A stretch of 64,000 bases of DNA from Fodinicurvata halophila (GCF_042651425.1 NZ_JBHSCW010000008.1:79710-143709), one strand, 5' to 3'; counted from the stretch's first letter, positions 10,666 to 19,446 are shown. Made by a program: numbers and translations. The notes: generated from the letters alone by a model not told the origin.

Positions 10666-11433
10666 ATGGCAGCCACGGACCGGCATCCGGACACCTATCC
10701 GACCAGCGCTCTGGTAACAGGGGCCGGCCAGCGGCTCGGGCAGGCCATGGCCCTGGAACTGGCAGCCCATGGCTACCGTGTGGCCCTGCACTACAACACA
10801 TCTCAGGCCGCCGCCGAGGAGACGGCGCAGATTATCACCGACAGCGGCGGCGAAGCTGTTATCTTTCAGGCTGACCTGTCCCAGGAAGAAGACACGGAAA
10901 ACCTGGCAGAGGCCGTGCTGGAGCAGCTTGGTCCCCTTGGCGTGCTGGTCAATAACGCCGCCACCTTCGTGCGCGATGAATGGGACGATACCACCCGGCA
11001 GAGCTGGGACCTGCACATGGAGCCCAACCTGCGCGCACCCTACGTCCTCGGCCAGGCCCTGGGGCGTGCTCTGCCACAGGATCGGGGAGGGCTGATCCTC
11101 AACATGCTGGACCAGCGGGTCTGGAACCTGACGCCGCACTTCATCAGCTACACGCTGAGCAAGAGCGGCTTGTGGACCCTGACACGGACGCTCGCTCTGG
11201 CCCTCGCCCCGCGCATCCGGGTTAACGCCATTGGCCCCGGACCGACCCTTCCCAGCCCGAATCAGACCCGAGAACAGTTCAACGCCCAGGTCGGGAAGGT
11301 CCCCCTTAGACGGGGCCCCGACATGGATGAACTGCGCAACACCTTGAGCTATCTTCTCAAAGCGCGTTCCGTGACCGGCCAGATGATCGCGCTGGATGGC
11401 GGACAGCACCTTGGATGGGGGCAAGTGAACTGA
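10666..11433 (+). CDS. Short-chain dehydrogenase/reductase, pteridine-reductase (FolM/PTR1)-like
   Basis: A 255-aa SDR. The cofactor motif TGAGQRLG (19-26) has the Arg placed as in pteridine reductases, and VNNAA follows at about 95-99. The usual catalytic Ser is replaced by Asp149 (LNMLDQRVW), 13 residues before Tyr162 of the YTLSK motif, with Lys166 four further on. PTR1 of Leishmania has the same Asp-Tyr-Lys triad and spacing. A role in reducing dihydropterins or related folates is therefore inferred. A GTG at 10654, overlapping the msrB stop and preceded by AAGGA, is an alternative start that adds four residues. Confidence 0.85.
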   Translation: MAATDRHPDTYPTSALVTGAGQRLGQAMALELAAHGYRVALHYNTSQAAAEETAQIITDSGGEAVIFQADLSQEEDTENLAEAVLEQLGPLGVLVNNAATFVRDEWDDTTRQSWDLHMEPNLRAPYVLGQALGRALPQDRGGLILNMLDQRVWNLTPHFISYTLSKSGLWTLTRTLALALAPRIRVNAIGPGPTLPSPNQTREQFNAQVGKVPLRRGPDMDELRNTLSYLLKARSVTGQMIALDGGQHLGWGQVN

Positions 11434-11804
11434 CTTTGGGGATTGACTCTTCGAAAGTTTTACACATCGCCCGGAAAAACTCGGGGCTACCCCCCTTTTC
11501 CTCAAATTTCTTTACATATTACTGTTTTATGAAGATTGACATTGAAAAATGTATTAAACAACAGACACTTAAACTGTTGCCCAAAAATTGGGCAGTCTAT
11601 AGAAAAGCTTGATTCTGCTGGGCCCCGGCTTTGACAAGACGAAGATAACCACAGAGTTATCCACAGAAACCGTGGAAAGTCTTCCAAGGCCCAGAGATTC
11701 CGCGTGATTCGCACAGGCGGACCTCGGGGTGGCTTGCAAGTGGAGGAAGATACCCTTGGAAACGTTCCGCTGACAGTCAGGCACAAAGCTGCGATTTTCT
11801 GAGA
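11434..11804. other. AT-rich intergenic region with DnaA-box-like site, GANTC cluster and hairpins
   Basis: This 371-bp gene-free spacer is clearly more AT-rich than its surroundings, especially 11500-11610. It holds a perfect TTATCCACA DnaA box at 11657-11665, a 7/9 match at 11645-11653, four GANTC sites (11445, 11611, 11696, 11706), and two hairpins that overlap and exclude each other: CAACAG/CTGTTG (11559-11579) and TGCCCAA/TTGGGCA (11578-11594). It may be a promoter region for uvrC, a DnaA-binding locus or an origin; the sequence alone does not decide. Confidence 0.45.
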
Positions 11805-13823
11805 ATGGCAAAGGCAAAAGGCAACCGACGAATCAAGGATCCCTCGGCCGGCGGGAAACGGGCTCCGCGGTTCCACGATGACACCCCGGACTCGCTGGAA
11901 TTCCATGGCGCGATTCCCGGTCTGGCCGAGGCGGCAGAAGGCTTCGAGGCAGAGGGCCCGACGCATTCCGAGACCTCCCTGGCCCAGGGTGTGGGCGTTC
12001 TGGAAAAGGCGGTGAAAACGCTGCCGGAAAGTCCCGGCGTCTATCGCATGCTGAATCGCCGCAACGACGTGCTCTATGTCGGAAAGGCGAAGAACCTGCG
12101 CAAGCGCGTTTACAGCTACACCCAGATCTCCAAGCAACCCCGTCGTCTGCAGCGGATGATTGCGGAAACCTGTGGCCTCGAGATCGTGCGCACCAACAGC
12201 GAAGTCGAGGCCTTGCTGCTGGAAAGCAATCTCATCAAGCGCTTCATGCCGCGCTACAACGTGCTGCTGCGCGACGACAAGTCCTTTCCCTATATCTTCC
12301 TCAGCAGTGACCATTCCTATCCGCGCCTGACAAAGCATCGCGGATCCCATGAGCGCGAAGGCGCCTACTACGGTCCCTTTGCCTCGGCCGGCGCGGTCAA
12401 CCGCACGCTGACAGCACTGGAGAAGGCCTTCCTGCTGCGCTCCTGCTCGGACCATGTCTTCGCCAACCGGACACGGCCCTGCCTGCTCTACCAGATCAAA
12501 CGCTGCTCGGCGCCCTGCGTTGGGCGCATCAGCCAACAGGAGTACGGCCAACTGGTGGAGGCCGCCCGGGCCTTCCTGTCGGGCAGGGACAGTGCCATCC
12601 AGGGGGAACTTGCAGGCCTGATGCAGGAGGCCGCGGAAAACCTGGACTTCGAGACGGCTGCGCGCTATCGCGACCGCATTCGCGCGCTCGCCCACATCCA
12701 GTCCAGCCAGGACGTGAACGTGGAAGGCATCAACGATGCCGATGTCATCGCGGTGCATCAGGAAGGCGGCCAGAGCTGCATCCAGGTCTTCTTCTTCCGG
12801 GCCGGTCGTAACTATGGCAATCGCTCCTACTTTCCGGGACACGACAGCAATCTGGAAACGACCGAGGTGCTGGGCGCCTTTCTGGCCCAGTTCTACGACA
12901 ACAAGCCGGTCCCCGCTGTAGTCCTGCTGAGCCACGAACCAGCCGAGAAGGACCTGTTGCTTGAAGCCCTGGAAATGCGGGCCGGACATCGAATCCGCAT
13001 GCAGGTTCCGCGACGCGGCGAGAAGCGCAAGCTACTCGAGACCGCTCTGCTGAATGCCAAGGAAGCACTTTCGCGCCGACAGGCCGATGTCACGGCCCAG
13101 AGCCATCGCATGGAGGAACTGGCCCAGCTGCTGGAACTGGACGGGCCACCCGAACGCATCGAGGTGTATGACAACAGTCATATCCAGGGCAGCAACCCCT
13201 ATGGCGTGATGATCGTTGCGGGCCCCGAAGGCTTCCGCAAGAACGCTTATCGCAAGTTCGCCATTCGCTCTCTCAAGGACAGGGACGACATCGGTGATGA
13301 CTACGCCATGATGCGCGAGGTGCTGACGCGACGCTTTTCCCGGGCCGTGAAGGAGGATCCGGATCGTCAGGGCGGGCAGTGGCCGGATCTGGTTCTGCTC
13401 GATGGCGGCCGCGGCCAACTGAGCGTGGCCGAGGAGGTCTTTGCCGAACTGGGCATCGAAGATATGCCGGTGGCAGGCGTGGCCAAGGGGCCAGACCGGG
13501 ACGCCGGCCGCGAACGCATCTTCCTGCCGGGGCGCGAGCCCTTCCTGCTGACGCCGGACACGCCGCTTCTGCACTACATCCAGCGCTTGCGGGACGAGGC
13601 CCACCGCTTCGCAATCGGCACGCATCGGGCCGGCCGCAGCAAGAGCCGGCTGACCTCGTCCCTGGACGGGGTTCCGGGGATCGGTGCCAAGCGCAAGAAG
13701 GCGCTGCTGCTGCATTTCGGCTCGGCCCGGGCTGTTGAACAGGCGGCCCTGGCCGACCTGGAAGCCGTTGACGGAATCAGCCGCACCGTGGCCAAGAAGA
13801 TCCATGAGCATTTTCATGAATGA
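11805..13823 (+). CDS. uvrC: Excinuclease ABC subunit C
   Basis: A 672-aa incision nuclease of nucleotide excision repair, acting with UvrB. After a variable tail of about 70 residues comes the GIY-YIG domain (GVYRML, VLYVGKAKNLRKRVYSY), a Cys-containing RPCLLYQIKRCSAPCVG segment, a UVR helix pair (FETAARYRDRIRAL), the RNase H-like C-terminal nuclease (EVYDNSHIQG, LVLLDGGRGQLS) and a tandem helix-hairpin-helix end (VPGIGAKRKKALL). The N-terminal tail is longer than in E. coli UvrC. It heads the pgsA and molybdenum cofactor run. Confidence 0.97.
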   Translation: MAKAKGNRRIKDPSAGGKRAPRFHDDTPDSLEFHGAIPGLAEAAEGFEAEGPTHSETSLAQGVGVLEKAVKTLPESPGVYRMLNRRNDVLYVGKAKNLRKRVYSYTQISKQPRRLQRMIAETCGLEIVRTNSEVEALLLESNLIKRFMPRYNVLLRDDKSFPYIFLSSDHSYPRLTKHRGSHEREGAYYGPFASAGAVNRTLTALEKAFLLRSCSDHVFANRTRPCLLYQIKRCSAPCVGRISQQEYGQLVEAARAFLSGRDSAIQGELAGLMQEAAENLDFETAARYRDRIRALAHIQSSQDVNVEGINDADVIAVHQEGGQSCIQVFFFRAGRNYGNRSYFPGHDSNLETTEVLGAFLAQFYDNKPVPAVVLLSHEPAEKDLLLEALEMRAGHRIRMQVPRRGEKRKLLETALLNAKEALSRRQADVTAQSHRMEELAQLLELDGPPERIEVYDNSHIQGSNPYGVMIVAGPEGFRKNAYRKFAIRSLKDRDDIGDDYAMMREVLTRRFSRAVKEDPDRQGGQWPDLVLLDGGRGQLSVAEEVFAELGIEDMPVAGVAKGPDRDAGRERIFLPGREPFLLTPDTPLLHYIQRLRDEAHRFAIGTHRAGRSKSRLTSSLDGVPGIGAKRKKALLLHFGSARAVEQAALADLEAVDGISRTVAKKIHEHFHE

Positions 13824-13900
13824 CCACAGCCGTGATATTTCGTATTAAAGCCGTGGACGCATAGTGCAACGGCCCGGTTTGAAAGCAGAGCGGAGACTCC

Positions 13901-14458
13901 ATGCTGACCAGTCTGCCCAATCTATTGACCCTGGGACGTATCCTGGCCATTCCCGCTCTCATCATCCTGCTTTACATGAATGAACCGGGTACACGGTGGG
14001 CGGCCCTTGTCCTCTATATTCTGGCGTGCGCCACGGATTGGCTGGACGGCAAGCTGGCGCGCTCCATGGGGGAGGTGTCACCTCTCGGCCGTTTCCTCGA
14101 TCCCATAGCCGACAAGCTGCTGGTAGCGGCGATCATCATCATGCTGGTGGCCCTCAGCGACATCAGCGGTGTCTCCCTGCTGGCGGCGATCGTTATCCTC
14201 TGCCGGGAAATCCTGGTATCCGGCCTGCGGGAATACTTGGCGGAACTGCGCGTTCCCATGCCGGTCAGTCGGCTTGCCAAGTGGAAGACCATGGTGCAGA
14301 TGACGGCTCTTGGCGTCCTCATCCTGGGACCGGCGGGCCCTGCCCTGCTGATGCTGCCCCTGGTGGGCGACGTATTGCTCTGGATTGCGGCTGTTCTGAC
14401 GCTGATCACGGGTTATGATTACCTCATGCGAGGCATTGCCCATATGAAAGCGCATTGA
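13901..14458 (+). CDS. pgsA: CDP-diacylglycerol-glycerol-3-phosphate 3-phosphatidyltransferase
   Basis: A 185-aa inner-membrane enzyme making phosphatidylglycerophosphate, the committed step to phosphatidylglycerol and cardiolipin. The CDP-alcohol phosphotransferase motif is complete: DWLDGKLAR, then GRFLDPIADK, with all the metal-binding aspartates. Five or so membrane helices are visible. uvrC next to pgsA is a common alphaproteobacterial arrangement. mobB starts 26 bp after its stop. Confidence 0.96.
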   Translation: MLTSLPNLLTLGRILAIPALIILLYMNEPGTRWAALVLYILACATDWLDGKLARSMGEVSPLGRFLDPIADKLLVAAIIIMLVALSDISGVSLLAAIVILCREILVSGLREYLAELRVPMPVSRLAKWKTMVQMTALGVLILGPAGPALLMLPLVGDVLLWIAAVLTLITGYDYLMRGIAHMKAH

Positions 14459-14484
14459 GACAGAGACTGGCAGGTTCGGGAAAG

Positions 14485-15033
14485 ATGAAGGTTATCGGTC
14501 TGGCTGGTTGGAGTGGCAGCGGAAAAACCACATTGCTGTCGCGCTTGCTGCCCGAACTGACTGGCCGCGGCCATCGGGTCTCGACCATTAAGCACGCCCA
14601 TCACAAGTTCGACGTGGACAAGCCCGGCAAGGATTCCTGGGTGCATCGCGAGGCCGGGGCAAGCGAGGTTCTGGTCTCCTCCAATCAGCGCTGGGCCCTC
14701 ATGCATGAGCTTCGCGAGGAGCCCGAGGCCACGCTGGAGTTCCTGATGAGTCGGCTCTCACCGGTGAACCTGGTGATCGTCGAAGGCTTCAAGCATGATC
14801 CCCATGACAAGCTGGAGGTCTACCGCGCCAGCCTCGGCAAGCCACTGCTGGCCGAAGAGGACCCCCACATCGTGGCCGTGGCGAGCGACAGCGAAATGAC
14901 AACGGAGCACTTGCCCGGCCGCCCACGCCGGCTGGAGTTGAATGATATCGTGGGTATCGCCGATTTCATCGAAAGCCATTGCGGCCTGGAGCGAAAGAAG
15001 ACACGGGAAAGCCTGCATGGCCCAGCTGAGTGA
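14485..15033 (+). CDS. mobB: Molybdopterin-guanine dinucleotide biosynthesis protein MobB
   Basis: A 182-aa P-loop GTP-binding adaptor of molybdenum cofactor maturation that partners MobA. Walker A is GWSGSGKTT near the N-terminus, followed by STIKHAHHKFDVDKPGKDSW, typical of MobB, and VIVEGFKHD for the Walker B side. The start at ATG 14485 follows GGGAAAG. It overlaps the start of moeA by 17 bp, which suggests translational coupling. Confidence 0.94.
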   Translation: MKVIGLAGWSGSGKTTLLSRLLPELTGRGHRVSTIKHAHHKFDVDKPGKDSWVHREAGASEVLVSSNQRWALMHELREEPEATLEFLMSRLSPVNLVIVEGFKHDPHDKLEVYRASLGKPLLAEEDPHIVAVASDSEMTTEHLPGRPRRLELNDIVGIADFIESHCGLERKKTRESLHGPAE

Positions 15034-16279
15034 CGACTGTTTTGCCCACGGCGGCCCGCTCATGCACTTTGACCGGGCGCTGGAACTGCTGTCCGAGCGT
15101 CTCGAGCCTGTCACGGAAACGGAAGAACTTCCGCTGCAGGCGGCGCTGGGACGCGTCCTGCGCCAGGACCTGCTCTCGCCGATCGACGTTCCGCCGGGTG
15201 ATAATTCCGCGGTTGACGGCTACGCCTTGCGGCACGCCGACCTGCATTCGGAAGCGGAAAGCCGCCTGAAGCTGGTGGGACGGGCTGCCGCCGGCCACCC
15301 CTGGAAACAGGAGGTCGCCACCGGCACGACAGTCCGCATCTTCACCGGCGCCCCCATGCCACCCGGAGCGGATACCGTCATGATGCAGGAGGACTGCACC
15401 GAGGAGGAGGGATGGGTGCGGATACGCCCCGGCATCAGCCAGGGCGCCAATCGCCGCCTCAGCGGCGAGGATATCCGTGCCGGAACCACGGTACTGCCCG
15501 CCGGACGCGTCCTGAAGCCCGTGGACCTGGGACAGGCGGCTGCAATCGGCTGCAGTCGACTGCCAGTATCCCGTCCGTTGCGCGTGGCACTGCTCTCCAC
15601 AGGCGACGAGCTCTGCGAACCCGGAGAAACCCCAGGCGATGGCCAGATCTATGACTCCAATCGTCAGGTTCTGGCCGGTCTGTTGAGCAATCTCGGATGT
15701 CAGGTCACGGATCTCGGCATCCTGAAGGACGAGAGCGCCGGACTTGCCGCGACGCTGGAAGAGACCGCGGCCGGCCATGACCTGATCGTCACGTCCGGCG
15801 GAGTTTCCAGTGGCGACGAGGACCATGTGAAGCAGGCCGTGGAACAAGCCGGCGGCCGACTCCACTTCTGGCGCGTCGCCATCAAGCCAGGCCGGCCTGT
15901 GGCTCTGGGTCAGATTCACCGTGTCCCCGTCATCGGATTGCCCGGCAATCCCGCGGCTGTGGTCGTTACCTTCCTGCAGCTTGCGCGGCCCATGGTCCTC
16001 CAGCTCATGGGCGCAGATCCTCAGCGTCCACAGCGTTTGCCGGTGAGCGCAAACTTTGCCCATCGCAAGAAGAAGGATCGACGCGAATGGGTGCGTGTGC
16101 ACATAACTTATGATGAGAACGGCCTTCCGCTGGCCGAGAAATTCGCCCGCGAAGGCGCCGGTATTCTCAGCTCGCTTGCGGAAACCGACGGACTGGTGGA
16201 GCTGCCGGAGGACTTGACCAGCCTGCAGCCCGGGACCACGGTATTCTATACGCCCTACAGCGCATTGTTTCATGGCTGA
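15017..16279 (+). CDS. moeA: Molybdopterin molybdenumtransferase MoeA
   Basis: A 420-aa enzyme that inserts molybdate into adenylylated molybdopterin. Recognisable segments are DVPPGDNSAVDGYAL, IFTGAPMPPGADTVMMQED, LLSTGDEL, the TSGGVSSGDEDHVK metal/nucleotide loop, and the late GLPGNPAAVVVTF motif. Length matches MoeA (about 410 aa). The chosen ATG lies inside the end of mobB; a second Met at residue 15 could also be used. The moaD start lies about 20 bp downstream. Confidence 0.96.
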   Translation: MAQLSDDCFAHGGPLMHFDRALELLSERLEPVTETEELPLQAALGRVLRQDLLSPIDVPPGDNSAVDGYALRHADLHSEAESRLKLVGRAAAGHPWKQEVATGTTVRIFTGAPMPPGADTVMMQEDCTEEEGWVRIRPGISQGANRRLSGEDIRAGTTVLPAGRVLKPVDLGQAAAIGCSRLPVSRPLRVALLSTGDELCEPGETPGDGQIYDSNRQVLAGLLSNLGCQVTDLGILKDESAGLAATLEETAAGHDLIVTSGGVSSGDEDHVKQAVEQAGGRLHFWRVAIKPGRPVALGQIHRVPVIGLPGNPAAVVVTFLQLARPMVLQLMGADPQRPQRLPVSANFAHRKKKDRREWVRVHITYDENGLPLAEKFAREGAGILSSLAETDGLVELPEDLTSLQPGTTVFYTPYSALFHG

Positions 16280-16300
16280 TCATGAATGGAAGGTCTGAAC

Positions 16301-16552
16301 GTGAAACTGCTTTATTTTGCCTGGCTGAAGAACAAGATCGGAACGGCCAGTGAGGAGATCACGCTGCCGGCCGAGGTGGTCGATGTGACCGGTCTGCTGG
16401 ACTGGCTGCACGCCCGCGGGCCGGATTATGCGGAAGCTTTGGGTGATCGCAGGCGAATCCGCGTGGCGGTCAACCAGGAATACGCCCGGTCCGATACGCC
16501 GGTCTCCGGCACCGACGAGGTTGCACTCTTCCCGCCCGTGACGGGAGGCTGA
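16301..16552 (+). CDS. moaD: Molybdopterin synthase small (sulfur carrier) subunit MoaD
   Basis: An 83-aa ubiquitin-fold sulfur carrier that ends in Gly-Gly (FPPVTGG), the site of thiocarboxylation. Start chosen at GTG 16301 because GGAAGG lies 7 bp upstream and MKLLYFAWLK is the usual MoaD beginning; an ATG at 16286 would overlap that ribosome binding site and add five residues. moaE follows after 3 bp. Confidence 0.94.
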   Translation: MKLLYFAWLKNKIGTASEEITLPAEVVDVTGLLDWLHARGPDYAEALGDRRRIRVAVNQEYARSDTPVSGTDEVALFPPVTGG

Positions 16553-16555
16553 GCC

Positions 16556-17011
16556 ATGGCGGTTCGGGTCCAGGAAGCTGATTTCGACCCGGGCGCGGAG
16601 CTCGAGCAGTTGACTCGTGGCAGCACCACGATCGGCGGTGTAACCTCCTTTATCGGGCTGGTGCGCGACATGGCCGGCGATCAGCCGGTCAGCGGCATGA
16701 CCCTGGAACACTACCCCGGCATGACCGAGAAGATGCTGGAACGCATCGAGAGCGAAGCACATGAACGCTGGCCGCTGGACGCCAGCCTGATCATCCACCG
16801 TGTGGGCCCCCTGAACCCAGGCGATCGCATCGTGCTGGTGGCCACCGCGAGCGCGCATCGTCAGGCGGCCTTCGAATCCTGCCATTTCCTGATCGACTGG
16901 CTGAAGACCAAGGCCCCTTTCTGGAAGGCGGAACACGCGCCCGACGGCGCGGCGCAATGGGTCGAGGCCCGCGAAAGCGACGAGGAAGCCAGCGCCCGCT
17001 GGAACAGTTGA
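16556..17011 (+). CDS. moaE: Molybdopterin synthase catalytic subunit MoaE
   Basis: A 151-aa subunit that uses MoaD thiocarboxylate to convert precursor Z into molybdopterin. It carries GGVTSFIGLVRD, LEHYPGMTEKML, RVGPLNPGDRIVLVA, HRQAAFESCHFLIDWLKTKAPFWK with the catalytic lysines. GGGAGG at the end of moaD serves as its ribosome binding site. Last gene of the uvrC-pgsA-mobB-moeA-moaD-moaE run. Confidence 0.97.
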   Translation: MAVRVQEADFDPGAELEQLTRGSTTIGGVTSFIGLVRDMAGDQPVSGMTLEHYPGMTEKMLERIESEAHERWPLDASLIIHRVGPLNPGDRIVLVATASAHRQAAFESCHFLIDWLKTKAPFWKAEHAPDGAAQWVEARESDEEASARWNS

Positions 17012-17032
17012 TAGAACTGGAACAGTCGATAG

Positions 17033-17059
17033 AAAAAGGGCGGGCCCGAAAGCCCGCCC
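17033..17059 (-). terminator. Terminator after ilvE (converging with moaE)
   Basis: GGGCGGGC (17038-17045), six-base loop, GCCCGCCC (17052-17059). An A-run at 17033-17037 becomes the U-tract on the minus strand, so it ends ilvE transcripts; the hairpin may also slow moaE transcription, although no T-run follows on the plus strand. Confidence 0.85.
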
Positions 17060-17091
17060 GTCGTGGCATCGATTACAGGAAAAATTCTGGT

Positions 17092-17997
17092 TCAGGCCGC
17101 ACTGGTGGAAGCATGCGCGGCCATGTCGTGGGAGCGCTTCACCAGTTCGTCATAATCACGCAACAGGTTCAGGGTGATGTCCCCCGGCGTGAAGCTGTAC
17201 TGATCGATCTCGCGCACCGGCGTCACCTCCACGGCCGTGCCGCAGATGAACACTTCGTCGGTCTTGGCAAACTCCTCCGGGAAAATGGCGCGCTCGATCA
17301 CCTCGTAGCCGCGCTTTTGAGCGAGCTCGATGACTGTGCGCCGCGTAATGCCGTTGAGGAAGCAGTCCGGGCTCGGCGTGTGCAGCTTGCCGTCCTGGAC
17401 CAGGAAGATGTTCGCCCCCGTCGCCTCGGCGACCTGGCCACGCCAATCCAGCATCAGGGCGTCGTTGTAGCCCTTCTGCTCGGCCTCGTGCTTGGACAGC
17501 GTGCAGATCATGTAGAGACCGGCCGCCTTGGAGTGGACCGGCGCCGTGCGCGGATCCGGACGGCGGTACCGCCCCTCGGTCATGCGGATGCCTTCCAGGC
17601 GCGCTTCCGGAGAGAAATAGGCCGGCCATTCCCAGGCGGCAATCGCCAGGTGAATGCGCGATTTCTGGGCCGAAACCCCCATCATCTCGCTGCCACGCCA
17701 GGCTACGGGCCTGACATAGCCGTCGGAGATTCCGTTGGCCTGCAGAACCTCGGCCGCGGCCGCATCGATCTCGGCGACGCTGTAGGGAATCTCGAACCCC
17801 ATGATTTCGGCGGAGTCATGCAGCCGCTGATGATGCTCGCTGGGCTTGAAGATATTGCCCCCGTAGGCGCGTTCGCCCTCGAAGACACAGCTTGCATAGT
17901 GCAGGCCATGGGAGAGAACGTGGAGATTGGCGTCGCGCCAGGGAACCAGCGCGCCGTCGTACCAGATGACACCGTCACGATCATCGAAAGGAAGCAT
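17092..17997 (-). CDS. ilvE: Branched-chain amino acid aminotransferase
   Basis: A 301-aa fold-type IV PLP enzyme performing the last step of valine, leucine and isoleucine synthesis. It has the N-terminal HYASCVFEGERAYGG, RPVAWRG, the PLP lysine in HSKAAGLYM, and EATGANIFLV for the phosphate region, with GTAVEVTPV near the end. ATG 17997 is preceded by a modest A/G-rich stretch. It is divergent from the MarR gene with a 213-bp spacer, and ilvE next to a petP/petR-like pair recurs in alphaproteobacteria. Confidence 0.96.
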   Translation of the reverse strand: MLPFDDRDGVIWYDGALVPWRDANLHVLSHGLHYASCVFEGERAYGGNIFKPSEHHQRLHDSAEIMGFEIPYSVAEIDAAAAEVLQANGISDGYVRPVAWRGSEMMGVSAQKSRIHLAIAAWEWPAYFSPEARLEGIRMTEGRYRRPDPRTAPVHSKAAGLYMICTLSKHEAEQKGYNDALMLDWRGQVAEATGANIFLVQDGKLHTPSPDCFLNGITRRTVIELAQKRGYEVIERAIFPEEFAKTDEVFICGTAVEVTPVREIDQYSFTPGDITLNLLRDYDELVKRSHDMAAHASTSAA

Positions 17998-18150
17998 GGA
18001 TAACCGGGGTCCTTAGGCCCTATAACAGACAAGCAAACATAACGCGGCCCCTTATATCGGGGGTGAAACTCAGTACAGACTCCGTTACAGGACGTTCCGA
18101 CCGCGAAGTCAAGCGCTACAGGCCAAGGAATTTCCTGCTAACCGGAGAAT

Positions 18151-18190
18151 TTGTTAGATTATGTCACGACTGACCCTGATTAGGTAACAA
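18151..18190. promoter_or_regulatory. Possible operator between ilvE and the MarR gene
   Basis: TTGTTA (18151-18156) and TAACAA (18185-18190) form a widely spaced inverted repeat just before the MarR start, in the AT-rich part of the divergent spacer. The half-sites are short, so this could be chance. Confidence 0.25.
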
Positions 18191-18210
18191 CTTTAGCCAA
18201 GTAAGTCAAT

Positions 18211-18723
18211 ATGACTGACGTAAAAACTGCTATCAATCCGCTTTTTCTCCGTGAGGAGGAGTTGCGCCAGGCCATAGAACTGCTGTTTTTCGCCTACCGT
18301 GATTCCACCGCGGAACCCGATCGCATTCTGGCCAAGTACAACTTCGGACGCGCGCATCACCGCGTGATCTATTTCGTGGGGCGCAATCCGGATCTGCCGG
18401 TCAGTGAACTCCTGCGCATCCTCAAGATCACCAAACAGAGCCTGTCCCGGGTGCTCGGTCAGTTGGTGGAGGAGGGTTTCATCGAACAGAAGGCCGGCCA
18501 GCACGATCGGCGTCAGCGACTGCTGCGCCTGACCGAGCAGGGCCGCAGCCTGGAGCAGCAGTTGAGCGAGGCCCAGCTGGCCCGCTTTGCCCGTGCCTAC
18601 AGGGCCGCCGGTGCGGAATCTGTCGTCGGTTTCCGCACCGTCCTGCTGGGCCTGATCAACGAGGAGGATCGTGAACGCTTCCTGGCTGACCGCGATCCCC
18701 AGCGCCTTCCCGGCGAGCGCTGA
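18211..18723 (+). CDS. MarR family transcriptional regulator (PetP-like)
   Basis: A 170-aa regulator with a winged-helix fold: the recognition region is VSELLRILKITKQSLSRVLGQLVEEGFIEQK, and the wing includes HDRRQRLLRLTEQG. It resembles PetP, the MarR protein paired with PetR in Rhodobacter. It is directly followed by an OmpR-type response regulator, as petP is by petR, so both probably act on the same targets. The ATG at 18211 has only a weak ribosome binding site. Confidence 0.9.
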   Translation: MTDVKTAINPLFLREEELRQAIELLFFAYRDSTAEPDRILAKYNFGRAHHRVIYFVGRNPDLPVSELLRILKITKQSLSRVLGQLVEEGFIEQKAGQHDRRQRLLRLTEQGRSLEQQLSEAQLARFARAYRAAGAESVVGFRTVLLGLINEEDRERFLADRDPQRLPGER

Positions 18724-18753
18724 CGGCGTGTCTTCAAGGGAGCACCAGGGTCC

Positions 18754-19446
18754 ATGAACGATAACCAGGCCCACATCCTCGTCGTCGATGACGACAAGCG
18801 CCTGCGCGAACTGCTGCACCGCTATCTCAGCGACCAGAACCTCCGCGTCACCACGGCTGCTGATGCCGAAGAGGCCCGCAGCAAGCTGTCCGGGCTGGAG
18901 TTCGATCTCATTGTGCTCGACGTCATGATGCCCGGGGAAAGCGGGTACGATCTGGCCCGTTGGCTGCGCCAGCAGGAACGTCAGATCCCGATCCTGATGC
19001 TGACGGCGATGGAGGAGGTCGAAAGCCGCATCACGGGCCTGGAATCCGGTGCCGACGACTATCTCTCGAAACCCTTCGAGCCGCGCGAGCTGATCCTGCG
19101 CATCAATGCGATCCTGCGCCGCTCCAGCCAGGTCCAGGCTGCCGGCAGTGCCGACAAGGTCTTCTTCGGCGGTTTCTCTTTCGACCTAGCCCGTTCGGAA
19201 CTTCGCCGCGGAGAAGCCTATATCCACCTGACCGCAGTCGAAACCTGCCTGCTGAAGGCACTGGCGGAATCGCCCGGTGTGCCGGTCAGTCGCGACCGTC
19301 TGGCCGACGCCAGTCCGGAAATCGGCAACCAGCGCAGCATCGACGTGCAGATGACCCGCCTGCGCCGCAAGATCGAACCCGATCAGAAAACACCGCGATA
19401 CCTTCAAACAGTCCGCGGAACGGGTTACGTTCTGATGCCCGACTAG
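18754..19446 (+). CDS. OmpR family response regulator (PetR-like)
   Basis: A 230-aa two-domain regulator. The receiver has the acidic pair VVDDDKRLR, the phosphoacceptor Asp56 in LIVLDVMMP and the conserved Lys in YLSKPFEPREL. The C-terminal winged helix ends in RRKIEPDQKTPRYLQTVRGTGYVL, typical of the OmpR/PhoB class. It sits 30 bp after the MarR gene and is followed by a sensor kinase, which is probably its partner. Confidence 0.95.
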   Translation: MNDNQAHILVVDDDKRLRELLHRYLSDQNLRVTTAADAEEARSKLSGLEFDLIVLDVMMPGESGYDLARWLRQQERQIPILMLTAMEEVESRITGLESGADDYLSKPFEPRELILRINAILRRSSQVQAAGSADKVFFGGFSFDLARSELRRGEAYIHLTAVETCLLKALAESPGVPVSRDRLADASPEIGNQRSIDVQMTRLRRKIEPDQKTPRYLQTVRGTGYVLMPD

